From positions 2,041,960 through 2,105,959 of the forward strand of contig NW_003314262.1 in assembly GCF_000143415.4 (NCBI RefSeq): a stretch of 64,000 nt of DNA, read 5' to 3'. Source of the stretch: Selaginella moellendorffii. Lineage: Eukaryota > Streptophyta > Lycopodiopsida > Selaginellales > Selaginellaceae. The position numbers and the translations under genes were made by a program. Within the stretch, counting starts at the first letter, position 1. Each line of letters opens with the position of its first letter. Below are positions 10,254 to 21,562 of this stretch, piece after piece. The notes beneath the pieces were generated by a model. That model saw only the letters and a list, made by a program, of their open reading frames with translations. It searched no databases and was not told where the DNA came from.

Positions 10254-10979
10254 TGTAGCGCATGTGGTTTTAACCTTTATCTTATAGTGATTTACCATAG
10301 GATAACACCACGAAGCGGAACCTAAACCCTCTTTATGCCACGTGACATATGCCACGTATCCAAAGGACCAAGGGCCACTGAACGAAGGAACAGTGCCAAA
10401 CTCCCAAGCATGGAGCCAAGGAGTGATGGAACCGAACCACGGAGCAACTCCCAAACATATAACCCAAGGAGCGAAGGGACAGAAGCCTAGAGCGACTTGG
10501 AACAGTCCTAGAGCAACCAACATCCCAATGCCAGGACTAGCATGCAAAACGGAGCCAAATGGAGTTTGGCGCTATTTTGGCATACCGGTGGCTTAACGCA
10601 AGGATATAGGTACTGCACAAGCCAGAAGCAGAACAAGGACAGACACTCAAGCGGAAGCTAGACTATGCCTCAGGTTAGTCGGCCATACCTAACCTACCCA
10701 CTATCCCTACTATACATTTGGAACCCCCCAAGACCCCTAAATCCCAGTTCCCCCCCCCCCCCCCCCCCCCTTCCCTTGAAGAACACACGCTTGGGCCTTC
10801 ACCCCCAGCCTCCCTTAGTATCTGGAGTTAGTCTCTGGGACAAGCCTGAAACTTACTAAATATGGAATGACGCTAGATTGCGAAATTGGACACGGGACAA
10901 ACACCATTGTGTTCAAGCCAATCTCTACATTCCATAGATATGCCAAATGAGCAAATCTGAACACTTTCCATAAATAGCA
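10254..10979 (-). repeat. Solo LTR related to the gypsy LTR at 2167-2713
   Basis: Ends are TG...CA in the same register as the first LTR: plus-strand start TGTAGCGCATG, end AAATAGCA. The interior aligns from about 10545, including a poly-C tract (10750-10770, 21 C) and the TACTAAATATGGAATG block. There is no primer-binding site next to the inner end, so this is not a 5' LTR of an element lying on its left. Direct flanking repeats were not found. The flanks happen to be inverted (GGTGAA / TTCACC). Confidence 0.65.
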
Positions 10980-11490
10980 TTCACCATCCAACAAAATTCA
11001 ATAGTCAGTGTATCATCAAGGAAACTGAATGATGAAACTTAACTATCGAAGATGGCAGATAGTATGCCAAACAACTTACTAAAGATTGCAACTATATATC
11101 TACTTGTCTTTGCAATGCATCCCATGATTATCTGAAGCTGGATAATTAGAGTATTGTGTCTTCTCTTCCATCTTTTGATTCTAGCTCAAAACTATGGATC
11201 ATGCTCAAACTATCATATTAAGACCCAAGAATCAAATCCCAGAGTTGCCCAATATGTTCAGCCCTGTATCCCCAAAGGAAGTTGAGTTAGTGTCTATTGT
11301 CTAAGAATCTGAGACTAAGGTATTTCAACTTTCACTCTTTGTAGTACTAAAATTATCAATGGAACATGAGGCAAAATTAATGTGTTGGATGAAGTGTGTG
11401 CTTATCTAACATCTCCTATGCAGCCAGCCATACATTTCTCTTGATTTCTAAAAGTATAGCATTAAGCATAGTATTTAAGAGTTATTATCA
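10980..11490. other. Unassigned AT-rich DNA
   Basis: About 510 bp with no open frame of note and no recognised repeat. Confidence 0.4.
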
Positions 11491-11776
11491 ATGAGAATGT
11501 ATGAGTTCATCCCCCAAGAGTCTCAAAGGGCTTTAGGGGCTTTTTGGCATAAGTCTGTTACTTCATGTATTTTGGAACAATTAGGCTATACCAATGTGTG
11601 CAATAAAGTGGAGAAACTATATTCTCATAGTTTGGTTAGGAGTCTCTGGGATTGGGAAGACAACTTTCACTATCATAATGTTGTTGCAAGCCATGAAGGT
11701 GAGGAAGGCAATAGCTTGTCAACTTGAAGGTAGTAACCTCTATCATAGGAACAAATGGTTGGAAAAGCCAACTTAA
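11491..11776 (+). pseudogene. Fragment with a P-loop (Walker A) motif
   Basis: Two overlapping frames can be joined by one frameshift near 11640. The first reads FIPQESQRALGAFWHKSV and the second contains WLGVSGIGKTTF. The GxxGIGKT sequence is a Walker A motif of an NTPase, as in NB-ARC or other STAND-type proteins. Nothing downstream supports a complete domain. It is an isolated remnant, and its family cannot be fixed from this length. Confidence 0.35.
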
Positions 11777-14747
11777 AAACTGATTGATTGTAGATAAGAT
11801 TATCCAACTTCCAAACCAGGCAATTGGCTTATTTCTTTGGATAAATAATTCATAATGACACCATTTGCTGTTGTAATTTTTAAAAACTTTTTTGTCCTTT
11901 TATACTTCAGAAACCTAGACTCTATGAAATAACACCTAATAAGTGATTCAAGTACACACAAGACACTTCTAATAGAGAAGATCTCCATGTCCAACTCTAT
12001 CTCATAGTATCCCTTCAACGATATCATCCCTCTCTTCCACTACATATTTCCTAGCATTTAAATGCCTTATAAATGTTTTATAATGAACTATCTTTCCATC
12101 ATATTTCTTGCATTGGCGTGCAACAAACTTTTCTTACAGCTATTAAATAGTTCTATTATATTGGTTTTTTATATAAAATTTAAAAAAATTATAGAATCAT
12201 TTTAAACAATATTTTTGTTAGTTTATAGAGATTTATTACTAGAAATTAAATGTAATATAATAAGAATAGAGTAATAGTTAAATTTTTGCAAGTGAGTATA
12301 ACATTGAATCATACCTTATTTGTTTTTCTGCCATAATTGTATTCTAATTTACTATGGATGATTACTATAATTATCATCTAGCTTAGTTTTTCTAGGCATT
12401 TTTAAGCAGTATTATAATCTACCTATCCCTACTTTGCCACAACTATTGGCCACACTGTGGATGGTTACCATAGTTGTCATCTATCTTAGTTTTTCTATTT
12501 AGTTTTAAGAAATAATATAACCACTTAGCTCCAACTTAGCCACAACCATTATTATGTTTAATAAATTTATTAATAAATTTTATTTATAAAATAAATACCA
12601 CTATAATACAAAAACCAAATAACAATCTAGTTTCTGAAACCAACTAAATTTCCTAGCATGCTAACCAATGTCAAAAAACTCATTAAAACAATGCTAAAAA
12701 CCTCTAAAACACTAAAAACTACTAAACAAATCCCTATCAATTCTAGGCACCTTGTATATCTCTTTTAACTATAGCATACTATTGTAAATTTGTGGATTAG
12801 TTAGGGCTCTAATTATTTCTAGCTGGACTACAACACCATTTTGTGTGATCTGGAGCTTTATTATATTGTTGATGGCAAGCTGCCTTACAACACTCTAGAG
12901 TTGATCAAATGCAAAGCCTTTACAACCACCATAAAATTGACCAATTGACTTTGTTGGGGGGGAAGAATTGTTAGGTGCCAGCTTATAAGAGCTTACAGAA
13001 AAAGGATATATGGGCCAAATTATGCTATCAGTTTAAAACATTTTATATAACTCTACTTGATTTGGTTCATGTTGGCCTTTTTAAAGAAAGAAAGAACTTG
13101 ACACTAGACATCATGAAGGAAAAGTAGAAAATATATAAGTGATATGGCAAGGTTTGTGATGGAGAAGCTGGAATTAACATGGATATCCTAATTGTTAAGA
13201 AGGTAGAATGCTGATTGCACCAGAGGATTAAAAGGATATCTAGTAGGTAAGTACATATTTACATCTTTATGTATTGTAAATATAGCCATAAGGAAGTTAA
13301 TTGGAGACAATTAGTGGGGCATTTCAAAGCTTCAAGGGATTTGATGCCCACAAATTAAATGGTTGAAAGGGTTGCATAGTTTAACTCATTGGTTAGGGGT
13401 TATTGCAAATTCAAGGTGTCTGAACTCCACATTGACAAAAAAAGTTAAATAAAGAGTATATTTTTGAGTTTGGGGATATGTTTGAAGTGGCCATCTCCCA
13501 CAAAACAAAATATTTTACATCTTAAGAAAACAATTGATACAATGACGATTATGGAGTGCCTATAACAAATGCTAGTGCTAGAGTTATACTTAATAATTAT
13601 TTTTTGCAAGAAGCACCAGCATGCATTAGATTGTGCAGTGGTGGTGGTAATGATGAAGCATCTTGGCTTTGTTTGAAGTTTCACAAAGATTTACATTGCC
13701 ACAATGTCTCAACTCTTGAAGCAAGATATCCTCAGCACAGCCATGCTGGCAGTGCTGGCTATGCTTTGCTTTCTAGCCATTGTAGGCGTACGATTGCGTC
13801 TTCTCCATCCACATCCACACCATTTGTGATCTCCCCATCTACCTCACACACGGCATCCTCCTCATTTAAAGTGGATCATAAAACTTCAATATCTCCTCCA
13901 AAGGGAGAGACATCTAGCCCTTTTAATTGACATAAGGCTACCTTAGACATTAGTGTTGTCTTGTAACTAGTGTACTTTCACCAATTGTTTTTTGTTTCTT
14001 TGTGCTCAAAACTTTATTCGAGATATTCTCTTAAAGGCCTTTAAGTCTTTTGCTAGCTACCATACATTTTTGAAATTCTTTTTATTTTTTCACTAGGAGT
14101 GTTTTTTACTGTTTGATAATATTAATTAAGTTTTTTAATTTAAGAATTAAAAATTAATTTGCTATGCTTTGTATTGCAGGAACACTTGGTTTAACTTTTT
14201 TTCTTTAAAATAATATATATTATTATAATATAGAATTTAATCTAAAAGTAAAGAGATTGATAGCACCACAAAAAGTTCTAGATAATTTTGTTTGACAAAA
14301 ACAATATGAAAAAAATTGGAATACTATTACATTTTATACTTGGGTAGTGGCCACTAAGTGCTATTTAATTAAAAGATCCTTGAAAAGAAAGAAAATTTTA
14401 ACTTAGCACAGTGGCATTTGGTAATCCTTGTTTGGTAATCTTTATCCAAAGAAAAGGAACTTCTACTAGCTTCTTATTGCTTTTGGGCATTTTGTGGGGT
14501 GTAATTAATCAATGGTGTTTAATAGAAAATATATTTTAATTTATAATGGTTGATAAGGAATCCCAATGGAAACATGATTGGCATAGCCTAAGCTAGAAGG
14601 CATACAATTCGAGTTCGTGCATCCAAATAATGATGGAAGTGTGGAAGCATTAGCAATGAGTTAAGATTAATCCTATATTTATAGATTATGAACGTATTTA
14701 TATTATTTATTTAATAAACATAAAATTAATTTAAATGAATATCAACT
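11777..14747. other. Long AT-rich region without recognised genes
   Basis: About 3 kb dominated by A/T, probably old transposon debris. The only longer frame is 13556-13930 (+, 124 aa). Its C-terminal third is Ser/Thr/Pro-rich and its N-terminal half is without recognisable motifs. A stretch near 13060 reads like LDLVHVGLF on the plus strand and might be a retroelement integrase relic, but the support is too thin to annotate. Confidence 0.4.
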
Positions 14748-14912
14748 TGTGAGATCCAAGTGTATGGCTATGATACTATATATTAATATTAGTATAATGG
14801 GATTTTGATAGCTATTGGATTAATTTCAATCCAGACCACTTGCTCTTGTATATAAGTTAGGATTTTTGGGTTAATTAATATATATCCCATTTTCATATTC
14901 CATGCACTCACA
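14748..14912 (+). repeat. 5' LTR of the 14748-17886 element
   Basis: 165 bp, TG...CA. It aligns with the 3' LTR (17740-17886) and with the minus-strand LTR at 9200-9369 over shared words such as GGGATTTTGATA and the CCAAGTGTA-like 5' part. Confidence 0.75.
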
Positions 14913-15296
14913 TTAGTGGAGGTGAAGGGTAGCTTTAGTTATCCTTAAAGAGTGCTTGGATTTGGGATTTTGGTTTAGACCTAGCTTTTGCATTGCTTAG
15001 ATCTTACTTTTTTCATAGCTTTTTCAATTTTTTCTTTTTTGCTTTTTCTTTTTTATTCATCTTCATGACAGAATAGCACCCTCCTCCTCCTTTGACTCTA
15101 GAGTAGCAATTGCTACAGTTGTTGATGTTATGCGGTTGTAGTTGAACAAACTCAATTGATAGTGGCATTCATAATGCATGGTACAATTCCTTTTACTCTT
15201 GTTGTCAATCCTCGTGTCTAATTAGAGTTCTTCTATGGGAATCCTGGGGATGATGTGTACCATTGGTTTGATTAAGTTATATCTTGCTTCCAAGTA

Positions 15297-17700
15297 CTAA
15301 TAAGTGCCAATGGTTGAGGAAAATATTACAAAGATTGATTTTTGTATACCATTTGGTTTATATAAGTTGTTGGTGATATTGTTTGATTTAAATAATGCTC
15401 TAATGACTTTCCAAAAAATGATGGACGAGATTCTTTGCAATATGCCAAAGATGATTGCTGATTCCATCGATGATGTCTTGATCCACTTAGAGGGAACATG
15501 AGAGGAACACATTTGTGATCTTCATAAAGTGTTAAATTGGCTATGGGAAGTTGGTTTAAAACTAAAGCAGTCAAAATGTGTGTTTGGGTCTAAGGACATT
15601 ATTTATTTTGGGTATGTATTTCTTGTGAAGGTTTGCAAGTTGATATTGACAAACTTATGTCTATTCTTAAGTTCTTTACTCCAAAGTTTGTGGATGATAT
15701 ATAATACTCCTTAAACAAGGTGCAATATCTCAACTATTTAATTGATAATATTTTTTAATCTTACTGCACTATTGCGAACATTGTTGAAGTTGTTAACGTC
15801 ATTTTTCATTTTGTCTATAGACTGTGAGTGGACATTTACAAATCTCAAATAGTTGTTAACAACTCCTCCAATTTTATAGTATTCTAACTATATTCAACCT
15901 TCCATTTTGCATATAGATGCTTCTAATATCAATCTTGGAGATGTGTTGATGCCTGAGTATGCATGGTCAATGCCATCCCATTGCATACATCAATCTTACA
16001 TTACAACCAGCAAAGATGAACTATTCAATGACAGAGAATGAGTGTTTAGCAATAGTTCAAAAACTTTATGCATATTTATATGGTTCTTGAACATTACTAA
16101 AAGGTGATCATGCCGCTATTACTTTATTAGTGAAGCGGAAGAACTTAGTTGATCATATTATTTGGTAAATTTTGAAACTTTAAATATATGATTTCGATGT
16201 TATTTATTGTCCAAGGAGTTCTATGGCTAATGTTGATGCCCTTCCTTAAGCTTTTTTTCCTTCTTCACTCTTTTCTCATGTTTTTGATGAGTTTATTGTT
16301 TTAGCATCTATGAAGTTTTAGGACCAACATTCCATGCTATCGATTGTCACTATATTTTATGTTCAATGTTCATAAGGTGTAAAGCATGATTTACCTTCTC
16401 TTGACGAGGTTTATAAGGCTCAAAAGGTTGAGCTATGAATCCAAACGCTTTGCGATGGATTTGAAAATTTTGCATCACTTGTTCATGATTTGGCATTTAT
16501 ATTCTTAATATTGTTTTGAGAACCACCTTCTTTATTTTATGAGGACGGGTCCTGATGATTATTTATGGCTAATGGTGCCTTCGATCTTTATTCCACTCTT
16601 TCTTCACACCTACCATGATTCTAAATAGGCATATGAGACATCGTCGTATGACTGAAAAACTGTGTAGGTCTTTTATTGGCTAGAGATGAAATATAATGTT
16701 ACCTAATATATGTGTAGTTGCATTTTGTGCCAAGCTCATGGTTGAATTCAATTGCAATTTCCCGTCCATTTAAGTTGGTGGTGTATGAAGCTTTTTCCAT
16801 GGTCAACTATTGGCAATAAGTATATCATTATTGTTTTTAACTACTTGCCTTACTAAGTGGAAGTCAATACTCTTGCTAATGCATTTACAATTATTATTGG
16901 ATACTTCCTCCTCAATTGAGTGATATTCTAGTATTCCTATTTGAAACAAACTCTTTTGGATAATAATCCTGCATTTATAGCTGAGGCATTTCATGTTTTA
17001 ACATCTTGGCTGAGGATATGCCACACTTTCACAAATGTTTATCATCCACAATCAAACGGTTTGGTGAAATGGTTCATTTGGACTTTCAAAGGGATAATCA
17101 TAAAGTACGTGAACTTTTAGCATTTGGATTAGGATGGTTATTTGTTGCCTCTTCAGTATGTGTATGTTATAAGGTTGTAGAGTTCTATTAATGCTTCACC
17201 ATATAAACTCTTATATAGTCATGATCTAATACTGCTAACGAATTTGAGTTTACCTTTGCAATTGCCATAAAGTGTTAATGTTACATCTTGGGATTAATAT
17301 TTGACAAACATTCTTCCACTAATCCGAGTAAAGTTTTGCCAAACACCTAAGCTGCATATAAATGGGACAACAATGGTGCTACAATTCACATCATTATCCA
17401 TCTGCAGAGTATAAAGTGAATGACTTGGTGTTAATTTGTTTGTTTTCCTAGTCTTATAATATATGGTTTGTCTAAAGGGTTTATTGTTTAGTGCAAGGGA
17501 CTATATCAAGTGTTGTGGCAAGTTAGACCACAAGTTTATGAGGCTTGGCATGATATTCAAAATGTTAATCCTCCATAAATTGTATCTGTGTAATAGTTGA
17601 AATATTTCGTATAAAGGGATCAAGAAAAATTGGCACCACCTACAAATCTACCAATGCCTCCTCTTGATGTTCCTCTAGATCTAGGCTTATTCATCAGAAA
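15297..17700 (+). pseudogene. Decayed gypsy pol (RT - RNase H - integrase)
   Basis: Plus-strand fragments appear in the gypsy order. RT: FGLYKLLVILFDLNNALMTF, then DSIDDVLIHLEG, where the YxDD catalytic box is altered to SIDD, then LKLKQSKCVFG. RNase H: LHIDASNINLGDVLM at about 15910. Integrase end: YHPQSNGLVKWF at about 17040, where the catalytic Glu of the usual 'NGxVER' is Lys. The C-terminal tail near 17510 contains VLWQVRPQVYEAWHD. Frame changes and stops are frequent and the catalytic changes indicate a dead element. Confidence 0.75.
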
Positions 17701-17739
17701 ACTTTAAATATCTTCCATATTTCTAAGAAGAAGGGATAA

Positions 17740-17886
17740 TGTAAGGTCCAAATGTATATTTACAATGCCATAAATTAATATTAATGTATTGGGATTTTGA
17801 TAATTATTGCATTGGTTTTAAAGCATACACTATATTGATTAATATGCAAATTTCTATATTCTATTTCCATATTCTATACACTCACA
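17740..17886 (+). repeat. 3' LTR of the 14748-17886 element
   Basis: 147 bp starting TGTAAGGTCC directly after a purine-rich tract and ending ACTCACA. It is followed by the AACT target duplication. Confidence 0.75.
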
Positions 17887-18017
17887 AACTATTAAAATAG
17901 TGCCAAAATATTTAAACATATTCTAAATATATCCATTATCCCATATTGCACCCAAACTTGCCTCAAACTAACTCACAATTCTGATACGAATAACTTATTT
18001 TCAGATAAGAAAAATTT

Positions 18018-18984
18018 TTACACAACCACATTAATATCTGAGTGCTGCCTAAGCATCTCTGAACGCTTGCTTCGCTTCATCTCTTCAACAAGCCACATTA
18101 CCCCGTCTCTGATGCCAGTCCTGAGACAGAGCTTTCGACGTGATAAAAGAAAACAAATCATGCAAAGAGATCAAAGGTGTACCCGTCATAAGCGGAGATT
18201 TCTTTCACAAACGAAGGTCTCTCGTCGATTTCTTTCAAGTCCAAGAATGTGGTGAGTTCGTCCGCTGTTACAGCTCCTTGTACGTCCTGGAAAGCAGGAT
18301 GAACTTAGAAGAAAATCGAACAAAAGTATGTAGGCACTTGCCTGTTTGTTGGCAAAAATGAGCAATGGTGCGTCTTGCAAATCCTTGTGCCTCAGAGCTT
18401 TCTCTACAACATAACGAAAGAAAAATCCTTCTAAGAAAGAAAGAATGGAAAGGGAACGAAGAAAGCTTATATATAACGTACCAAGAGCAGACTTTGCGTC
18501 GTCAAATCGAGCATGGTTTGCAGCATCCACGACGAAAACAATCGCATGAGCTTCTTCGAAATATTTCTCCCAGATCGTGCGCAAGCCTAGCTGCATTTCA
18601 CACGAAAAATCACATCCAAGCAGATAACCAGAGCAAAAACCAAAGTTCTTCGCGAGACCGACCTGTCCTCCTAGATCCCAAAAAATAAGCTTCGACTTGT
18701 AAGCTTCCACACGGCCGATATTGAGGCCGACAGTAGGGACGATTCGATCCGGCGGGAGGCCCTCGAAATCCGAGTAGATAGTCTTAAGCTTCTCCAGCAA
18801 TGTCTAGATCGTGAAAGAAGCAAAGAATTCAGCTCAGATTCGAGATCGCGAGCACGACAAGTGAAAGAATCAGGGTTCTAGGAGAGCTTACAGTCTTCCC
18901 CGCCTTGTCAATGCCGAGGATCAAAACGTGGAACTCCGCCTTGCTGAAGAGATACTTCCACAATCCATACAAGAGCGAGAACAT
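18018..18984 (-). CDS. ARFRP1: ADP-ribosylation factor-related GTPase (ARFRP1 / plant ARLB1)
   Basis: Six exons give a 203-aa protein: 18984-18892, 18803-18663, 18590-18482, 18403-18342, 18286-18183 and 18120-18018. It is a small GTPase of the ARF-related class, which acts at the trans-Golgi network in other eukaryotes. The start MFSLLYGLWKYLFSKAEFHV is close to the plant family. G1 is GIDKAGKT (split by intron 1), switch I holds PTVGLNIG, G3 is WDLGGQ, G4 is ANKQD. The C-terminus ends GTGIRDGVMWLVEEMKRSKR. There is no Gly at position 2, so ARF-type myristoylation is not expected; ARFRP1 proteins are instead N-terminally acetylated. Intron 4 has a GC donor (CAG|GCAAGT). The gene is divergent from the next one with 167 bp between start codons. 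Confidence 0.93.
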
Positions 18985-19151
18985 CCTCTCTCGCGCCTCG
19001 ATCGATCGATCGTTTCGCGGAGCTCCCAACCTAAGCCATGGCTACCGTATAAGAAATGCTAGATTTTGCGCCCACGGGGCCCAAATTTGCCCTAAACTTT
19101 GCCCTAGAAGTAAAAAAAAAGCGACATTAGGGTTCTTGAGAGGGAGAGAGA
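18985..19151. promoter_or_regulatory. Shared divergent promoter ARFRP1 / small membrane protein
   Basis: Only 167 bp separate the two start codons, so both promoters and 5' UTRs must fit or overlap here. A TTAGGGTTCTTGAG box (19127-19140) lies 11 bp before the plus-strand ATG. GATCGATCGATCG (about 18998) lies near the minus-strand start. No TATA box is evident. Confidence 0.6.
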
Positions 19152-19639
19152 ATGGATGTGCTCAAGGATCCCTTCCGCGATCTCAAGGAAGTGCTGCTCA
19201 GGGCGAAATCACTGCCGCCATACACCAAGAAGGATGTGGATACGTTCATCGCCTCGGATCCAGTCTACGGGCCTCAGGTAAGATTTTTCGATCGAAATGC
19301 CACCGATTCTACCCCGATCGATCCTCCGCAGCTCCGAAAGATGAATGACGCGAAGCTATTCTGCTACGCCGGCACTGCCGGAGGCGCTGTTGGAACTGGA
19401 TTCATGTCTCACGCGCTCGGCAAGCAACCACGAAGTAAAGTTATCCTTCGATGGAAAAATTGATTCATTGGTGTTCTATCTTTTCCTCCGCAGTCACTGC
19501 AATGGCGATTCTTGGAGGGGGATTCGTCGGCATGGCGCTGGGAGGCGAGCTAGCAAACTTCGCGCTGGGTCTTTACAAATTCAAGCGAACGGAGCCAAAG
19601 AAGAAGTTCCTCGATTGGTGGGAGAAGCAAAACCGATGA
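19152..19639 (+). CDS. Small conserved-looking membrane protein, unknown function
   Basis: Three exons (19152-19277, 19332-19434, 19494-19639) give a 124-aa protein. The N-terminus, MDVLKDPFRDLKEVLLRAKS, is charged and soluble. After residue 42 come two glycine-rich hydrophobic stretches: CYAGTAGGAVGTGFMSHAL, then AMAILGGGFVGMALGGELAN with several GxxxG spacings, typical of closely packed transmembrane helices. The tail, YKFKRTEPKKKFLDWWEKQN, is basic and aromatic. The Gly-rich helix pair suggests an organelle inner-membrane protein, but this is an inference and I do not recognise the family. All splice junctions are GT-AG and in frame, which supports a real gene. It ends 104 bp from the stop of the convergent PPR gene. 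Confidence 0.8.
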
Positions 19640-19743
19640 GAGGCATCGGAGGTATGAAGCTAGTTCTCTCGATCGAACTTGCTTTCTCTTTTCTTTTCTT
19701 CTCTTACGTCGAATAATGCTGGACATACTTTTCTTGTCTTTGA

Positions 19744-21417
19744 TCACAGCTCCAATAAGTTTCTTCGCGTACTTTGTAGGATCTCGCGAGTTAGAACATA
19801 AGGTGCGCCATTGCTCTCGTCCAGCTCGATCATTTCGCTCTCGTGGACAGTGCTGCCACTGCTGGGACCTCGGATCAGACAGGTGAAATCCTGGATCTTT
19901 GGAACAAAAGGCATGGTCTGGACGAGTTCTTTGGCTTCGACAAAGTGTCCAGCTCTAGACAGAAGATCAACCATGCAGCTAAAGTGTTCCTTGCGAACAT
20001 CAAAGCCGTGATCCAGTCTCATCGATCGAAAGTAGCTCAAGCCTCGATCGACGTCGCCGGCATGGCTACAACCGAGAAGAACACACAGGAAGGAAGCTCC
20101 GGTCGGCTGGAAGCCATGGAGTAGCATCGCCCAGTAAAGCTCCAGCGTCTTTTCGATATGCCCTCTTTGAGCATACATCACAGGCACTGCGTTCCACGAG
20201 CTGGAATCCCTCTCGGGCATTGTGGCGAATATCCGCCCAGCGTCTTGGAGGTCGCCCGTGTGAGCGAGGACGGTGTTCCACGTCACCACGTCCACATCAG
20301 GCATTGGCGCTATCGTGGCAAACTGGTTCAGCTGCCCCGCGTGCGCGAATGTCGCCAGCATGGCGTTCCACGTCACAGTGCTCGCGACGGGCATGCCACG
20401 GAACAGGCACTGGGCGGTATCCAGGTGGCCGTTCCGTCCATACGCCGCCAGCATGGCGGTCCACGTCACGACGTTGGCGGCAGGGATGGAACCGAAGACG
20501 TGCCTCGCGTCTTCCAGCAGCCCGTTGCGCGCGAATGCCGCGAGCATTGCCGTGCACGAAACCACGTCCCATTCCGGCATGGAATCGAAGATTCGTCGTG
20601 CGGCGTCGATGGATCCGCGCTGCGCGAGCGCCGCGATGATCAGATTGCACGCCGCGAGGTCCCGCTGGGGCATGGAATCGAACAGGGCTTTCGCCGCGCC
20701 CAAATCCCCGGCCGCGGCAAATGCCGAGATTAGGGCTGTCCACGTCACGGGGTCCCTGGCCGGCATGGACTCGAACATACACGTGGCTGCCTCCAAGTGG
20801 CCGGCAGTGACGTGGGCACACAGCATGGCGTTCCATGTCACGATGCTCGCGCACGGCAGGGAATCAAACAGTGCCTTGGCGGAATCAAAATCGCCGTTAC
20901 GCGAGAAGGCCGTCAAGACGGCGTTGGCGGCGACGAGGTCGTGCTCATCCATGTCGCGGAAAAGGCTAAGGCACTCTTTCACATTCCCGCGCCGGCCGTG
21001 GGCGGCGATGGCGCTCGTCAGCGACGATCGGCTCCACTCCGGCATGGAATGGAAGAGCTCCAGCAGAAAATCGAGGTGCCCCACCCGGGCATACGCATCC
21101 AGCAGCGAATTCATGGCGATCACGTCCCAGCACGGCATCGCGGCGAAGATGGCTCGCGATTCCTCTAGATCGCCGGCGGTGGCGTAGGCGCGCAACATTG
21201 TGGTCCAGGACACAATGTCCCTGTCGCCCATGCGATCAAACAGTGCCTTGGCGTCGCGCGAATGCCCTAGCCGGGCGAATGCCGCGAGAATCAAGTTCCC
21301 GCAGTACGGCTCGCGCTCCGCCGGCGATCGCGACGCCTCGCAATAGATCCTTGCGGCGCGATCCAGCTCCCCGCGATCGATACACGATTGGATGAGTGGG
21401 GCTGCGCTGCCGGGCAT
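19744..21417 (-). CDS. Pentatricopeptide repeat protein, PLS class, intronless
   Basis: A 557-residue single-exon protein starting MPGSAAPLIQSCIDRGELD. The open frame reaches 21435 but without an earlier ATG. It consists mostly of about 31-residue S-type repeats, e.g. DIVSWTTMLRAYATAGDLEE and NVVTWTAMLAAYGRNGHLDT. A degenerate E-like region follows near the end, with SFLCVLLGCSHAGDVDRGLS and HFSCMVDLLSRAGHFVEAKE. There is no DYW deaminase domain. PLS proteins bind organellar RNA one base per repeat and guide C-to-U editing, usually with a DYW partner. The repeat run is unusually S-rich. No clear transit peptide is visible at the start, so the N-terminus may be incomplete. Confidence 0.88.
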   Translation of the reverse strand: MPGSAAPLIQSCIDRGELDRAARIYCEASRSPAEREPYCGNLILAAFARLGHSRDAKALFDRMGDRDIVSWTTMLRAYATAGDLEESRAIFAAMPCWDVIAMNSLLDAYARVGHLDFLLELFHSMPEWSRSSLTSAIAAHGRRGNVKECLSLFRDMDEHDLVAANAVLTAFSRNGDFDSAKALFDSLPCASIVTWNAMLCAHVTAGHLEAATCMFESMPARDPVTWTALISAFAAAGDLGAAKALFDSMPQRDLAACNLIIAALAQRGSIDAARRIFDSMPEWDVVSCTAMLAAFARNGLLEDARHVFGSIPAANVVTWTAMLAAYGRNGHLDTAQCLFRGMPVASTVTWNAMLATFAHAGQLNQFATIAPMPDVDVVTWNTVLAHTGDLQDAGRIFATMPERDSSSWNAVPVMYAQRGHIEKTLELYWAMLLHGFQPTGASFLCVLLGCSHAGDVDRGLSYFRSMRLDHGFDVRKEHFSCMVDLLSRAGHFVEAKELVQTMPFVPKIQDFTCLIRGPSSGSTVHESEMIELDESNGAPYVLTREILQSTRRNLLEL

Positions 21418-21562
21418 TCCCTTCCACAAGAACAAGAACTCAACCAGAGCCGTCGGATTTGCCGAGATCTACGGTGGATAAGTACTGCCAAGAAAAGCCG
21501 TTGGATTGATTAAAATCTAGGGTCAAGATTGCCTAAGAACAAAAACTTAGTTACTAGGAGCT

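Larger units (their letters stand above)
14748..17886 (+). mobile_element. Complete but dead small Ty3/gypsy element
   Basis: LTRs lie at 14748-14912 and 17740-17886. They begin TGTGAGATCC and TGTAAGGTCC and both end ACTCACA. The element is flanked by a 4-bp duplication, AACT, at 14744-14747 and 17887-17890. A purine run (AAGAAGAAGGGA) sits just before the 3' LTR. Only pol remnants (RT, RNase H, integrase) are recognisable inside, with many stops and frameshifts; gag is not recognisable. At 3.1 kb it is shorter than an autonomous gypsy element. The LTRs differ at many positions, so the insertion is old. Confidence 0.8.

Noticed and set aside
10248-10985. 8-bp terminal inverted repeat (GGTGAATG / CATTCACC) making this a DNA transposon
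   Set aside because: The interior matches the gypsy LTR at 2167-2713, which has a primer-binding site. The inverted flank is probably chance.
13556-13930. 124-aa frame as a gene
   Set aside because: Low complexity, no motif, no exon context, and located in AT-rich transposon debris.
20158-21187. Long plus-strand open frames (up to 304 aa) opposite the PLS PPR gene
   Set aside because: They are the antisense of a GC-rich repetitive coding region, have no domains, and the PPR repeats on the minus strand are unmistakable.
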